Positions 36,008-45,286 of a stretch of DNA of 64,000 bases are shown piece after piece. Source of the stretch: Sphingomonas sp. SUN019 (GTDB taxonomy: Bacteria; Pseudomonadota; Alphaproteobacteria; Sphingomonadales; Sphingomonadaceae); contig NZ_CP096971.1 of the NCBI RefSeq assembly GCF_024758705.1, positions 558,001 through 622,000 on the forward strand. Direction: 5' to 3'. Numbering within the stretch: position 1 is the first letter of the stretch; every line of letters begins with the position of its first letter. The notes under the pieces are model-generated. The model was not told the DNA's origin and did not search any database. It was given only the letters and a program-made list of their open reading frames with translations. Made by a program: the position numbers and the translations under genes.

Positions 36008-37639
36008 ATGTATAAATACGATACCTACGACCAGGCGATCGTCGATGCGCGTGTCGACGAATTTCGCGATCAGGTGAAGCGCCGCCTGGCGGGGCAGATC
36101 ACCGAGGATCAGTTCAAGCCGCTCAGGCTGATGAACGGCCTGTACCTGCAACTTCACGCCTATATGCTGCGCGTCGCGGTGCCGTACGGCACGCTCGACG
36201 GGCGGCAAATGCGGATGCTGGGGCATATCGCACGCAAGTACGATCGCGGTTACGGGCATTTCACGACGCGGCAGAACATCCAGTACAATTGGATCAAGCT
36301 GGAGGACGCGCCCGACATCCTCGCCGATCTGGCAAAGGTCGAGATGCACGCGATCCAGACCAGCGGGAACTGCATCCGCAACATCAGCAGCGATCAGTAC
36401 GCCGGGGCAGCCGCGGACGAGGTCGCCGATCCGCGCCCGTGGGCCGAACTGATCCGCCAATGGTCCAGCTTCCACCCCGAATTCAGTTACCTGCCGCGGA
36501 AGTTCAAGATCGCGGTGATCGCTTCCCCCGAAGATCGCGCGGCGATGCGGCTGCACGATATCGGCATCGAGCTGGTGACACGTGACGGTGTGCTCGGCGC
36601 GCGCGTGTTCGTCGGCGGGGGCATGGGCCGCACGCCGATGGTCGCGCCCGAAATCAACGAGTTCGTCACCGCCGACGATCTGCTGAGCTATCTCGAGGCG
36701 TGCCTGCGCGTGTACAATCGCTACGGCCGACGCGACAACATCTACAAAGCGCGGATCAAGATCCTGCTCCACGAACTGGGCGCGGACGAATATCGCCGTC
36801 AGGTCGCGGAGGAGTTCATCGCGGTGAAGGCGCTCGGTATCGATCCGCCGCAGGCTGAATTCGATCGGATCACGGCGTTCTTCGTCGCACCGGATTTTGA
36901 GTCCGGTGCATCCGGCGACGTCGACCGCAGCGATCCCGATTTCGCATTGTGGGTCGACCAGAATGTGAAGCCGCACAAGCAACCCGGCTACGCCATCGTC
37001 AACATCAGCCTGAAGCCGATCGGCGGCATCCCCGGCGATGCGTCGGCCGACCAGATCGACGTGATGGCCGATCTCGCCGAGCGTTTCAGCTTCGACGAAC
37101 TGCGCGTCACCCACGCGCAGAACATCGTCCTGCCGCACGTCCGCGCGGCCGATCTGTATCCGATGTGGCAGGCGCTGAACGAGGCGGGGCTCGCCGAGGC
37201 GAACCTGGACCTTATCAGCGACATCATCGCCTGCCCCGGCCTTGACTACTGCAGCCTGGCCAATGCCCGCTCGATTCCGGTCGCGCAGAAGATCGCGCAG
37301 CGTTTCGCCGATCCGGCGCGGCAACGTGATCTGGGCGAGCTGAAGCTGAAGATCAGCGGCTGCATCAACGCCTGCGGCCACCATCACGCGGGGCACATCG
37401 GCATTCTCGGCGTCGACAAGAAGGGCACCGAAAATTACCAGTTGCTGCTCGGCGGGTCGGGTGCGGAGGACGTGAGCCTCGGCAAGATCACCGGCCCCGG
37501 CTTTTCCGAAGACGGCATCGTCGACGCGATCGAACGCGTGACCGACAAATATGTGCAGGTCCGCGAGGACGGCGAACGCTTCCTCGACACCTACCGCCGG
37601 GTCGGCATGGATACGTTCAAGGAGGCGATCTATGGGTGA
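36008..37639 (+). CDS. cysI: Assimilatory sulfite (or nitrite) reductase, siroheme/Fe-S
   Basis: A 543-residue nitrite/sulfite reductase. The [4Fe-4S]-siroheme ligands are Cys409 and Cys415 (CPGLDYCSL) and Cys452 and Cys456 (CINACGHH). TSGNCIRNIS and two pseudo-symmetric ferredoxin-like halves are visible. Context (cobA upstream, DUF934 and cysH downstream) makes sulfite the likely substrate. Its end overlaps the DUF934 start by 8 bases. Confidence 0.93.
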   Translation: MYKYDTYDQAIVDARVDEFRDQVKRRLAGQITEDQFKPLRLMNGLYLQLHAYMLRVAVPYGTLDGRQMRMLGHIARKYDRGYGHFTTRQNIQYNWIKLEDAPDILADLAKVEMHAIQTSGNCIRNISSDQYAGAAADEVADPRPWAELIRQWSSFHPEFSYLPRKFKIAVIASPEDRAAMRLHDIGIELVTRDGVLGARVFVGGGMGRTPMVAPEINEFVTADDLLSYLEACLRVYNRYGRRDNIYKARIKILLHELGADEYRRQVAEEFIAVKALGIDPPQAEFDRITAFFVAPDFESGASGDVDRSDPDFALWVDQNVKPHKQPGYAIVNISLKPIGGIPGDASADQIDVMADLAERFSFDELRVTHAQNIVLPHVRAADLYPMWQALNEAGLAEANLDLISDIIACPGLDYCSLANARSIPVAQKIAQRFADPARQRDLGELKLKISGCINACGHHHAGHIGILGVDKKGTENYQLLLGGSGAEDVSLGKITGPGFSEDGIVDAIERVTDKYVQVREDGERFLDTYRRVGMDTFKEAIYG

Positions 37640-38081
37640 TCTGGCTGGAAAGACCGATGCGCTCCTCCGCTTTCGCGACGACGAGGCGCATGACGAGCCT
37701 GCCGAGACGCTCGACAGCTTCCTCGCTGCGCAGAGCAATGCGGGCGCGGTGCGGCTGGAGGCGGGCGACGATGCGCGCGCGTTGCTGCCGCACATCGAAC
37801 AGATCGCGCTGGTAGAGGTGAGTTTCCCGTCGTTCCGCGACGGTCGCGGTTATTCGGCGGCGCGTATCCTGCGCGAGGGCGGATATACCGGCGAACTCCG
37901 TGCGGCGGGCGACGTGCTGGTCGACCAGGTGGCGTTCATGCGCCGCTGCGGTTTCGACAGTTTCGCGCCCGAGGCACCGATCGACGCCGCGACGCTCCAG
38001 CGCAGCCTCGACCGCTACGAATTCGACTATCAGTCGGCCGCCGATGCCTCAGTTCCCGTCTGGAAGCTGCGGCATGGCTGA
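37632..38081 (+). CDS. DUF934 protein, sulfite-reduction partner
   Basis: A 149-residue member of DUF934: LALVEVSFPSFRDGRGYSAARILRE-like segment and GDVLVDQVAFMRRCGFDSF. The family sits between cysI and cysH in many proteobacteria and is assumed to help sulfite reduction. Its ATG lies inside the end of cysI, and its end overlaps the cysH start, so the three are coupled. Confidence 0.92.
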   Translation: MGDLAGKTDALLRFRDDEAHDEPAETLDSFLAAQSNAGAVRLEAGDDARALLPHIEQIALVEVSFPSFRDGRGYSAARILREGGYTGELRAAGDVLVDQVAFMRRCGFDSFAPEAPIDAATLQRSLDRYEFDYQSAADASVPVWKLRHG

Positions 38082-38832
38082 CGCCGCGCGCGTCCTCGAC
38101 ATGATCGACGTGACGCCGGCGTTCACCGCCGACGATGCGGCGATATATGAGGCGCGCTTCGCGGGCGTGTCGGCGCAGGATATGCTCGCCGAATTGCTGA
38201 CCGGCGAACTGAAGGACCGCATCGCCGCGGTGTCGTCGTTCGGGGCGGAATCGGCGGTGCTGCTGCATATGATCTCCCGGATCGATCGCGACGTCCCGGT
38301 GATCTTTACGAACACGCAGAAGATGTTCGGCGAAACGCTTGAATATAGAGATGAACTTTCCGAGAAACTCGGGTTCAGCGATCTGCGCGTGTTCCGTCCC
38401 GATCCGCGCCTGCTGGCGGAGAAAGACCCGACCGGCCTGCGCTGGTCCTACGACCCGGATGGCTGCTGCGACCTGCGCAAGGTCGAGCCGCTGCGCCGCG
38501 CGCTCGCGCCCTTCGATGCGTGGATTTCGGGGCGCAAGGGGTTCCAATCGGGCACCCGCCGCGCGTTGCCGCGGTTCGAGGAGGATGAGGGCCGCCTGAA
38601 ACTCAACCCGCTCGCCGACTGGGACAAGGCGCGGCTCGACGCCTATTTCGACGCGCACGAACTTCCACGCCATCCGCTTGAGGCGGACGGATATCTCTCG
38701 ATCGGCTGCAAGCCGTGCACGTCGAAGGTGATGCCGGGCGAAGACCCCCGCGCGGGACGCTGGCGCGGGTGGGAAAAGGTGGAATGCGGCATCCACGTGC
38801 CTGAGAAACCGGGCGAGGAACCGGTGTTCTGA
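38074..38832 (+). CDS. cysH: Adenylyl-sulfate reductase (Fe-S, APS type)
   Basis: A 252-residue PAPS/APS reductase. It carries the cysteine pair Cys131-Cys132 and Cys212-x-x-Cys215, which bind a [4Fe-4S] cluster and mark the APS-using type, and the catalytic Cys238 in ECGIH. The P-loop-like SSFGAESAVLLHM is present. It reduces APS to sulfite, which CysI then reduces to sulfide. The last gene of the sulfur operon. Confidence 0.93.
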   Translation: MADAARVLDMIDVTPAFTADDAAIYEARFAGVSAQDMLAELLTGELKDRIAAVSSFGAESAVLLHMISRIDRDVPVIFTNTQKMFGETLEYRDELSEKLGFSDLRVFRPDPRLLAEKDPTGLRWSYDPDGCCDLRKVEPLRRALAPFDAWISGRKGFQSGTRRALPRFEEDEGRLKLNPLADWDKARLDAYFDAHELPRHPLEADGYLSIGCKPCTSKVMPGEDPRAGRWRGWEKVECGIHVPEKPGEEPVF

Positions 38833-38909
38833 CCGCCCTAAGCGTTTCAATTAGAGCCAGCTTTTCATCCCCGCGCTAATCCTCGACCAACCAATCGAGG
38901 AGAGCGCGC

Positions 38910-39587
38910 ATGAACGCGGTCGACAGTTCGGTGCGAAGTGCGCCACCCCCCGTGCCGCAAGCGGCGCCCCCGTCCCCCGCCCCGTCAAACTTCCTCGACG
39001 GCATCGGCGATTTCTTCGACAACGTCGTCCACACCGTCAGGGACATCGCCAAATCGATCGTCGAAGAGGTGCAGGGCAGCACGGCGAACATGCCCGAGAA
39101 CGAACGCCTCGCCCGCAAATTGGTCGAGGCTGGCGGAACGGGCGATCAGGCCGACGTCGATCTGGTCGTGGCCGAACTCTCCAAGATGCCGGTCACCGCG
39201 CCGCGGCAGATGGACGCTGCGGGCACGAAGGTGGTCGCCTGCCAAGATTCAGTGACCGACTATGCGGCGGACCTCAAAGGCGTGCAGCAGCGCGGGCGCG
39301 CCGCGACGGGTGAAGGGCATGGCTCGGCCAATCTGGTCATCCACGAATCCGCGCATGCAGTGGATGCGATGGTGTCCGGTTCTCTCAATTCGGCAAGCCC
39401 GGCGTTCAACGCGGCGCGCAAAGCCGACATCGGCGCACTGCCGTCCTATGAGACGCAACCCGGAGCCGCGGGCCAGTCCGAGAGTTATGCCGAAAGCGCG
39501 GCACGCTATTATGGAGGATCGCATGGCTCGATCAACACGCCTGCCCTGGACGCCTATTGGCGCGACAATCCTCTTGGCGGCCGCTAG
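38910..39587 (+). CDS. Putative zincin metalloprotease, possible toxin-like protein
   Basis: A 225-residue protein of unknown family. The proline-rich N-terminus (residues 11-26) is followed by a helical region (FLDGIGDFFDNVVHTV). The C-terminal domain has the zinc motif HESAH (145-149) and a downstream Glu in YAESAARYYGG, the arrangement of lethal-factor-like (ATLF/M34) and related zincin toxins. No signal peptide. GAGGAGAG precedes the ATG. A lipoprotein gene starts inside its 3' end. Assignment as a toxin or effector is inference. Confidence 0.65.
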   Translation: MNAVDSSVRSAPPPVPQAAPPSPAPSNFLDGIGDFFDNVVHTVRDIAKSIVEEVQGSTANMPENERLARKLVEAGGTGDQADVDLVVAELSKMPVTAPRQMDAAGTKVVACQDSVTDYAADLKGVQQRGRAATGEGHGSANLVIHESAHAVDAMVSGSLNSASPAFNAARKADIGALPSYETQPGAAGQSESYAESAARYYGGSHGSINTPALDAYWRDNPLGGR

Positions 39588-39858
39588 TTGCGTGCAGGCT
39601 GAGGAGCGGAAGGCGGGCGAAGGAAACGCGATGCAGAGCAATACGCAAGACGCCGCGCCGGAGACGATCGGCATCGCGACCGAAGAGGCGGACGGCACGA
39701 TCGTGCTGAACCTGCGCGCGACGGGTGCGGGTGGCGCTGTCGGTGACGGGCAATTCCGCTATCCGAAGACGCATCCGTAATATGCGACGATCAAGGCCCA
39801 TATCGGCCCGATCCCGAAGGGCGGGTCGGTGATGGTGAAGCCGTTTCCGGAGAAGTGA
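39523..39858 (+). pseudogene. Lipoprotein gene interrupted by an in-frame stop
   Basis: The frame begins MARSTRLPW, with GGAGGA just upstream, and has a signal peptide with lipobox AAASC. It runs 85 codons to TAA at 39,778-39,780 (after YPKTHP), but the same frame continues for 25 sense codons (YATIKAHIGPIP, then KPFPEK) to TGA. The continuation looks like the natural C-terminus, so a C-to-T change creating TAA from CAA is likely. The first 65 bases overlap the zincin gene. The short product, if made, lacks the last third. Confidence 0.65.
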
Positions 39859-39865
39859 CCGGCTT

Positions 39866-40312
39866 TCAGTAGGGCGTCCCGTTTTTGTGGCGGTAGATAC
39901 CGTCCGACGCGTTCAGCAGCAGATCGATGTCGGGATAATGGCACGGCGTCTTCTCCGGCACGCCCCACACGACGAAAGTGCATCCGCCTTCCCCGCCGAT
40001 CAGGTGATGCCCGTTGCGATCGTTCTTCGGAAAGGCGACGCAATCCCCGGCGGCGAGCAGGGTTTCTCCCGCGTCGTCGATCAAGGTCGCGCGGCCCGAC
40101 AGCAGGACGACAAACTCGTCCTCGCCCTCATGCCAGTGCCGCTGGCTCGACCATGCGCCTTCGGGCAGCGCGACATGATTGATCTCGAAATCGGTGATCC
40201 CGCCCGGCTTCGACAATTGCCGGATGCGGCGATCGCCCGCGGTGTCGTCGAAGGGTGCCGGGTAGCCAGTCCCCGAAATCGGCGCGATCGCGTCCAGGTC
40301 GATCCGCGGCAT
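39866..40312 (-). CDS. Cupin-domain protein, AraC-type sensor-like
   Basis: A 148-residue cupin protein: RHWHEGEDEFVVLLSG (first metal motif) and AGDCVAFPKNDRNGHHLIGG (second motif). It resembles small cupins with a single beta-barrel domain and no DNA-binding part. Its start is 11 bases after the dnaB stop, so it may be cotranscribed. It has no obvious partner. Function unknown. Confidence 0.85.
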   Translation of the reverse strand: MPRIDLDAIAPISGTGYPAPFDDTAGDRRIRQLSKPGGITDFEINHVALPEGAWSSQRHWHEGEDEFVVLLSGRATLIDDAGETLLAAGDCVAFPKNDRNGHHLIGGEGGCTFVVWGVPEKTPCHYPDIDLLLNASDGIYRHKNGTPY

Positions 40313-40323
40313 GTCCGCCCTCC

Positions 40324-41811
40324 TCAATAGGCCAAGTCCGAGAATTTGGTGATCGTCGGGTCGAATTTCATCCGCACCTTGCCGGTCGAACCGTGGCGCT
40401 GTTTCGCGACGATCAGTTCGGCCAGGCCATAGACGCGCTCCATATCCGCGGCCCAAGTAGCGTGATCCTCGAATATCTTGGCGCTGTCGCCCTCGATCGG
40501 GCGCTTCGGCTCCTTCGACGCGACGTAATAATCCTCGCGATAGACGAACCACACCATGTCGGCGTCCTGCTCGATCGATCCTGATTCGCGCAGGTCGGAC
40601 AGCATCGGCGTCTTGTCCTCGCGCTGTTCGACCGCACGGCTGAGCTGCGACAGCGCCAGCACGGGGACGTTCAGATCCTTCGCCAGCGTCTTCAGACCGC
40701 GGCTGATCTCGGATATTTCCTGCACGCGGTTACCGTCTCCGGTCTTGCCCGATCCGCTGAGCAACTGGAGGTAGTCGACCACCACCAGCCCTATCTCGTT
40801 ATTGTGCCGCCGCTGCAGCCGCCGCACGCGCGTGTGCAGCGCGCCGATCGACAGCCCGCCGGTATCGTCGATGAACAGCGGCAGGTTCTCCAGCTCGGCC
40901 GCCGCCGCCGCCAATTGCCCGAACTCGGACCGGCTGATCTTGCCCATGCGCAGGCTTTCCGAACTGATCCCCGATTGTTCGGCCAGGATACGGGTCGCCA
41001 GCTGATCCGCCGACATTTCCAGGCTGAAGAACGCGACCTTCGCCCCGACCGAATCGGCGGGCGCGATGCCGTCGGCCATGTCGCGCATCCAGCGCCGCGC
41101 GGCGTTGAAGGCGATGTTGGTGGCCAGCGAGGTCTTCCCCATGCCGGGACGTCCGGCCAGGATCATCAGATCGGAATGATGCATGCCGCCGATCTTGGCG
41201 TTGATGCTTTCGATCCCCGTCGTCACGCCCGACAGGTTGCCGCCCGAATTCAGCGCACGCTCGGCCATTTTCACAGCCATCGTCGTGGCTTGCGCGAAGG
41301 TCTTCACACTCGATTCCGCGCCGCCGTCGGCCGCGACCTTGAACAATTCCTCTTCGGCCAGCTCGATCTGCCCGCGCGGATTGACCTCTTCGGAGGTGTC
41401 CATCGCGCGATCGACGAGCGTGCGCCCCACCGTCACCAGCGCGCGCAGCATCGCCAGGTCGTAGATCTGCGTCGCAAACTGCCGCGCGCCGATCAGCCCC
41501 GCGCCCGACCCCGTCAGGCTGGCGAGATAGGACGGCCCGCCCAGCTCCTTCATCCCCTCGTCCGCGTCGAACATGGGCCGCAGCGTCACCGGCGTAGCGA
41601 GCATGTCGTTGCCGCGCAGCGTCTTGATCGCGGCGAAGATGCGGCCGTGGAGCGGTTCGTAGAAGTGCTGCGGCTCCAGCCGGTCAACGATGTCGTCGGC
41701 CAGCCGGTTGTCGATCATCATCGCGCCCAGCATCGCGGCCTCCGCCTCGACGTTGCGTGGCAGCTGCGGAGCGTCGGGCGCGGCGGGGATCGGGAATGCA
41801 AGAGTGGCCAT
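40324..41811 (-). CDS. dnaB: Replicative DNA helicase DnaB
   Basis: A 495-residue hexameric 5'-3' helicase at the replication fork. N-terminal primase-binding domain (NVEAEAAMLGAMM, LEPQHFYEPLHGRIF) and C-terminal RecA-like domain with Walker A GRPGMGKTS near 220-228, Walker B LVVVDYLQLL, and the conserved arginine region LSQLSRAVEQREDK and LRESGSIEQDADM. Typical length and order. It is divergent from the UPF0262 gene. Confidence 0.97.
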   Translation of the reverse strand: MATLAFPIPAAPDAPQLPRNVEAEAAMLGAMMIDNRLADDIVDRLEPQHFYEPLHGRIFAAIKTLRGNDMLATPVTLRPMFDADEGMKELGGPSYLASLTGSGAGLIGARQFATQIYDLAMLRALVTVGRTLVDRAMDTSEEVNPRGQIELAEEELFKVAADGGAESSVKTFAQATTMAVKMAERALNSGGNLSGVTTGIESINAKIGGMHHSDLMILAGRPGMGKTSLATNIAFNAARRWMRDMADGIAPADSVGAKVAFFSLEMSADQLATRILAEQSGISSESLRMGKISRSEFGQLAAAAAELENLPLFIDDTGGLSIGALHTRVRRLQRRHNNEIGLVVVDYLQLLSGSGKTGDGNRVQEISEISRGLKTLAKDLNVPVLALSQLSRAVEQREDKTPMLSDLRESGSIEQDADMVWFVYREDYYVASKEPKRPIEGDSAKIFEDHATWAADMERVYGLAELIVAKQRHGSTGKVRMKFDPTITKFSDLAY

Positions 41812-41921
41812 CGGTGCGGTCTTACGGGGCGCAAGGCCGATAGCTCAAGCGGGTTGCGTCGATTTGTGCTGTGAATGACGGGGATGGTGACGGAAGCAAA
41901 GTTCGTCTCTATCGAAACCTG

Positions 41922-42404
41922 ATGGCCGACCCGCGGATCATCCATGTCGAGCTCGACGAACGCACGATCCTGTGGCGGTCGGCGGACATCGAGCAGGAAC
42001 GGCGGATCGCGATCTTCGACCTGATCGAGGGAAATCATTTCGCGCCGCAGCGGGAGCATCCTGACGGTTACGCCGGGCCGTACCGGATCGCATTGTCGGT
42101 CGAGGAAGGGCGGCTGGCGATCCAGATCCGGCGCGAGGACGATACGCCGCTGGAAACGCTGATCCTGGGGCTGGGGCGCTTCCGTCGCCCGATCAAGGAC
42201 TATTTCGCGATCTGTGACAGCTACTTCCAGGCGATACGTCAGTCGACGCCGCAACAGATCGAGACGGTCGACATGGCGCGTCGCAGCATCCACAACGAGG
42301 CAGCCGAGTTGCTGAAGGAGCGGCTGGAAGGCAAGATCGAGATCGATTTCGACACCGCGCGGCGGCTGTTCACGCTGATCTGCGTCCTCCACATCCGGGG
42401 CTGA
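41922..42404 (+). CDS. UPF0262 family protein
   Basis: A 160-residue protein of UPF0262, an alphaproteobacterial family: RIIHVELDERTILWRS, ERRIAIFDLIEGNHF, GPYRIALSVEEGRLAI and RRPIKDYFAICDSYFQAI. The start MADPRIIH is the usual family start; a longer frame begins 17 codons earlier. It sits 3 bases before cdd. Function unknown, although conservation suggests a housekeeping role. Confidence 0.92.
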   Translation: MADPRIIHVELDERTILWRSADIEQERRIAIFDLIEGNHFAPQREHPDGYAGPYRIALSVEEGRLAIQIRREDDTPLETLILGLGRFRRPIKDYFAICDSYFQAIRQSTPQQIETVDMARRSIHNEAAELLKERLEGKIEIDFDTARRLFTLICVLHIRG

Positions 42405-42407
42405 TGA

Positions 42408-42863
42408 ATGAATGACCAAGCGGCACGGCTGATCGCGGCGGCGCGCGCGGCGGCGCGCCATGCGCACGCGCCTTATTCAAATTTCGCGGTCGGGGCGGCG
42501 GTGCTGCTGACCGACGGCAGCGTCGTGACCGGCGCGAATGTCGAGAACGCCAGTTACGGCCTGTCGCTATGCGCCGAGACGGTCGCGATCGCCACCGCGA
42601 GCGCCGCGGGGCGGCTGGGCGACGTGGTGGCGATCGGCGTGATCGGCGGGATGATGCGGGACGGCATCGCGCATGGCGAGGATGTGGTGCGCCCGTGCGG
42701 GCGGTGCCGCCAGGTGCTGAACGAAGCGGCGCAGATCGGTGGACGCGACCTGCGCGTCTATTGCGCCGGGGCGGAGGGTGACGGGTTGCACGAGTATCTG
42801 CTGTCCGACCTGTTGCCCGATGCGTTCGGCCCGGCCGATCTGGGAATCGGCCGGGCGCGCTGA
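42408..42863 (+). CDS. cdd: Cytidine deaminase
   Basis: A 151-residue homotetrameric-type cytidine deaminase that converts cytidine and deoxycytidine to uridine and deoxyuridine. Motifs: HAPYSNFAVGAAVL, NVENASYGLSLCAETVA (zinc Cys and catalytic Glu) and PCGRCRQVL (two zinc Cys). It follows UPF0262 with a 3-base gap. Confidence 0.95.
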   Translation: MNDQAARLIAAARAAARHAHAPYSNFAVGAAVLLTDGSVVTGANVENASYGLSLCAETVAIATASAAGRLGDVVAIGVIGGMMRDGIAHGEDVVRPCGRCRQVLNEAAQIGGRDLRVYCAGAEGDGLHEYLLSDLLPDAFGPADLGIGRAR

Positions 42864-42866
42864 GGC

Positions 42867-43646
42867 TTATTGCGCCAGCGCGTTCGCGCTTGCGTCGCCC
42901 AGATCGCTGCCGCCGTCGACGTTCAGGATCGTACCGGTGACGTATTTCGCCGCGTCGCTGGACAGATACATGGCGGCGTCGGCGATGTCGGTCTTCTGGC
43001 CATAGTCGCGCAGCGCCAGGCGGCCCTTAATCTGCTTCTCACGCACCGGATCGGCGAGCCGCGCCATTCCTTCGGTATCGGCGATCGGGCCGGGCGAAAT
43101 CGCGTTCACGCGTACCCCGGCCGGTCCCCATTCCAGCGCCAGGCATTTGGTGACCATGTTGACCCCCGCCTTCGCCGCGCAGGCGTGGACCTGGAACGAC
43201 ATCGGATGCACCGCCTGCCCCGCGGTGATCGCGATCAGCGACGCGCCGGGCTTGTTCAGATGATCGAAGCTGGCGCGGAAGACGTTGAACGTGCCGAGCA
43301 GGTCGATGTCGATCACCGTCTTGAACGCATTCGCGCTCATCTTGATCGCGGGCGCCAGGAAATTGCCCGCCGCACCCGAGATCAGCACGTCGATCTTGCC
43401 GTAGCGTTCGGCGGTCTGCGCATAGGCCGCCTCCAGCCCCGGATAGTCGCGCACGTCGCACGCGATGCCGAACGCGTCGACCCCGGCGTCACGCAGGCCC
43501 TGCGCCGCCGCCTCGATCTTCTCCGCGCTGCGGCTGAGCACGACGACCTTCGCGCCTTCGCTGCCGAAGCCGTGCGCGATCGCCAGATTGATCCCGCTCG
43601 ACGCCCCCGCGACGAACACCGTCTTGCCCGCGAACCGATCGCCCAT
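42867..43646 (-). CDS. SDR oxidoreductase, 2,4-dienoyl-CoA reductase-like
   Basis: A 259-residue SDR: FVAGASSGINLAIA cofactor loop, GAAGNFLAPA, and an active-site region VHACAAKAGVNMVTK that keeps the Lys but has no Tyr four residues before it. That pattern matches 2,4-dienoyl-CoA reductases, which use a different tyrosine. Likely role: NADPH-dependent reduction of dienoyl-CoA in unsaturated fatty-acid oxidation. The specificity is an inference from those two segments. Confidence 0.83.
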   Translation of the reverse strand: MGDRFAGKTVFVAGASSGINLAIAHGFGSEGAKVVVLSRSAEKIEAAAQGLRDAGVDAFGIACDVRDYPGLEAAYAQTAERYGKIDVLISGAAGNFLAPAIKMSANAFKTVIDIDLLGTFNVFRASFDHLNKPGASLIAITAGQAVHPMSFQVHACAAKAGVNMVTKCLALEWGPAGVRVNAISPGPIADTEGMARLADPVREKQIKGRLALRDYGQKTDIADAAMYLSSDAAKYVTGTILNVDGGSDLGDASANALAQ

Positions 43647-43720
43647 AACCTCATCCTCTCACCATGTTTGAGGACAGAGATGAAGCGAAGCCGCGAGGTG
43701 CGCAAGCGATCTGCAACAGG

Positions 43721-43805
43721 TGGTGCGGGCGGTGGGAATCGAACCCACACTCCTTGCGGAACCGGATTTTGAGTCCGGCGCGTCTACCAATTCCACCACG
43801 CCCGC
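43721..43805 (-). tRNA. tRNA-Leu (anticodon CAA)
   Basis: The minus strand reads GCGGGCG acceptor, D arm GGAATTGGTAGACGC, anticodon arm CCGGA-CTCAAAA-TCCGG, a long variable arm (TTCCGCAAGGA), T arm TGTGG-GTTCGATT-CCCAC-like, and CGCCCGC-ACCA. The long variable arm marks a class II tRNA. The loop CTCAAAA gives anticodon CAA, so Leu. CCA is encoded. Confidence 0.95.
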
Positions 43806-43899
43806 GCGTGCCGATCGACGAAGTTGGGGCCTATAATTGAGCTTCTTTCGGTTGGCCAGATCGGAAATGACGGACGTCAGGACACCGTCAGGCGGATTT

Positions 43900-43911
43900 A
43901 CAAACGTTTGT
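43900..43911. promoter_or_regulatory. LacI-type operator upstream of the MFS gene
   Basis: Perfect 12-base palindrome ACAAACGTTTGT with a central CG, 58 bases before the MFS start. The same core (CAAACGTTTG) recurs in the LacI-receptor gap near 46,423, where a second palindrome is also present, so one regulator probably binds both places. Confidence 0.75.
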
Positions 43912-43969
43912 TGGCGCGGCTAGTCTGCGAACCGAAACGCGCGAAGACGGCATAGGGAGAGAGCGGGAC

Positions 43970-45286
43970 ATGACCGGTAAACCGCTGCTGTCGCTCGCGC
44001 GGATCGTGCAGATGAACCTGGGCTTCCTGGGCCTGCAATTCAGCTTCGGGCTGCAGCAGTCGAACATGGGGCCGATCTACAGCTATCTTGGCGCGGACGA
44101 GGCGACGATGCCATTGCTGTGGCTGGCGGGGCCGATGACCGGGTTGATCGTGCAGCCGATCGTCGGCGCGCTGTCGGACCGCACCGTGACGCGGATCGGG
44201 CGGCGCACGCCGTATTTCCTGATCGGCGCGGTGCTGTGCAGCCTTGCGCTGTTCGCGATGCCGTACAGCGCGGAACTGTGGATTGCGGCGTCGCTGCTCT
44301 GGGTGCTGGACGCCGCCAACAACATCACGATGGAGCCGTATCGCGCCTATGTCAGCGACCGGCTCGATCCGTCGCAGCGAACGACGGGGTTCTTCACGCA
44401 ATCGGCCTTCACTGGCCTCGCGCAGACGCTGTCGTATCTTGCGCCGTCGATCTTCGTCTGGTTCGGCATGAACCCCGACCTGGTCGATGCGAACGGCATC
44501 CCGCACATCACGCGCATCGCCTTTGCGATCGGCGCGGTGCTGTCGATCTCCACCATCGCCTGGTCGGTGTGGCGGGTGCCGGAGTTGCCAATGACCGAGG
44601 CAGAGCGCGCGCATGCCGCGGCCAGCCCGCCGGGAACCGCGCAGGTGATGCGCGACCTGCGCGATGCGGTGCGCGAAATGCCGACGCCGATGCGCCAGCT
44701 TGCGCTCGCCATGCTGTTCCAATGGTACGGCATGTTCTGTTACTGGCAGTTCGTCGTCTTTTCGCTGGCGCGGTCGATGTTCGGCAGCGGGGAGGCCGAC
44801 GCGGTGCGCGATGCGGCGCTGATCAACGGGCGGCTCGGCGGTTTCTACAATGCGGTCGCGTTCGTCGCGGCGCTGGCCTTGATGCCGATCACGCGGCGGC
44901 TGGGCGCGAAGCCCGTGCATGCCGCGTGCATGACGCTCAGCGGCCTGGGGATGCTGGCGCTGCCCAGTATGACGCAGGAGGCGTGGAGTTACCTGCCGAT
45001 GATCGGCATCGGGCTGGGCTGGGCGAGCCTGATGGGGTCGCCGTACATCATGCTGGCCAACTGCATCCCGCCCGAGCGCACCGGCATCTACATGGGCATC
45101 TTCAACATGTTCATCGTCGTGCCGATGCTGATCGAAACGCTGACGGTGCCGTTGTTCTATCGCAGCCTGCTGGGCGGGGATGCGCGCAACGTGTTGCTGC
45201 TGGCGGGCGGGATGATGCTGGCGGCGGCGGTCGCGACCCTGTTTGTGCGGTCTTCGCCCGCCCCGGCGCGCGCCGTCAGGGCGTAG
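43970..45286 (+). CDS. MFS sugar transporter, maltose/sucrose type
   Basis: A 438-residue transporter with about 12 hydrophobic segments. It resembles the MFS/SLC45-like maltose transporters of Caulobacter and sphingomonads: [21 protein letters not shown] at the N-terminus, the cytoplasmic [21 protein letters not shown] loop, and GNNITMEP-like [10 protein letters not shown]. It moves disaccharides with protons. GGGAGAGAG precedes the ATG. It is convergent with the LacI gene and overlaps its end by 11 bases. The exact sugar is not readable. Confidence 0.87.
   Translation: MTGKPLLSLARIVQMNLGFLGLQFSFGLQQSNMGPIYSYLGADEATMPLLWLAGPMTGLIVQPIVGALSDRTVTRIGRRTPYFLIGAVLCSLALFAMPYSAELWIAASLLWVLDAANNITMEPYRAYVSDRLDPSQRTTGFFTQSAFTGLAQTLSYLAPSIFVWFGMNPDLVDANGIPHITRIAFAIGAVLSISTIAWSVWRVPELPMTEAERAHAAASPPGTAQVMRDLRDAVREMPTPMRQLALAMLFQWYGMFCYWQFVVFSLARSMFGSGEADAVRDAALINGRLGGFYNAVAFVAALALMPITRRLGAKPVHAACMTLSGLGMLALPSMTQEAWSYLPMIGIGLGWASLMGSPYIMLANCIPPERTGIYMGIFNMFIVVPMLIETLTVPLFYRSLLGGDARNVLLLAGGMMLAAAVATLFVRSSPAPARAVRA

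Noticed and set aside
35993..37795. A 600-codon open frame on the minus strand across cysI
   Set aside because: It is fully antisense to cysI, which has all its cofactor cysteines; long antisense frames are common in GC-rich coding DNA.
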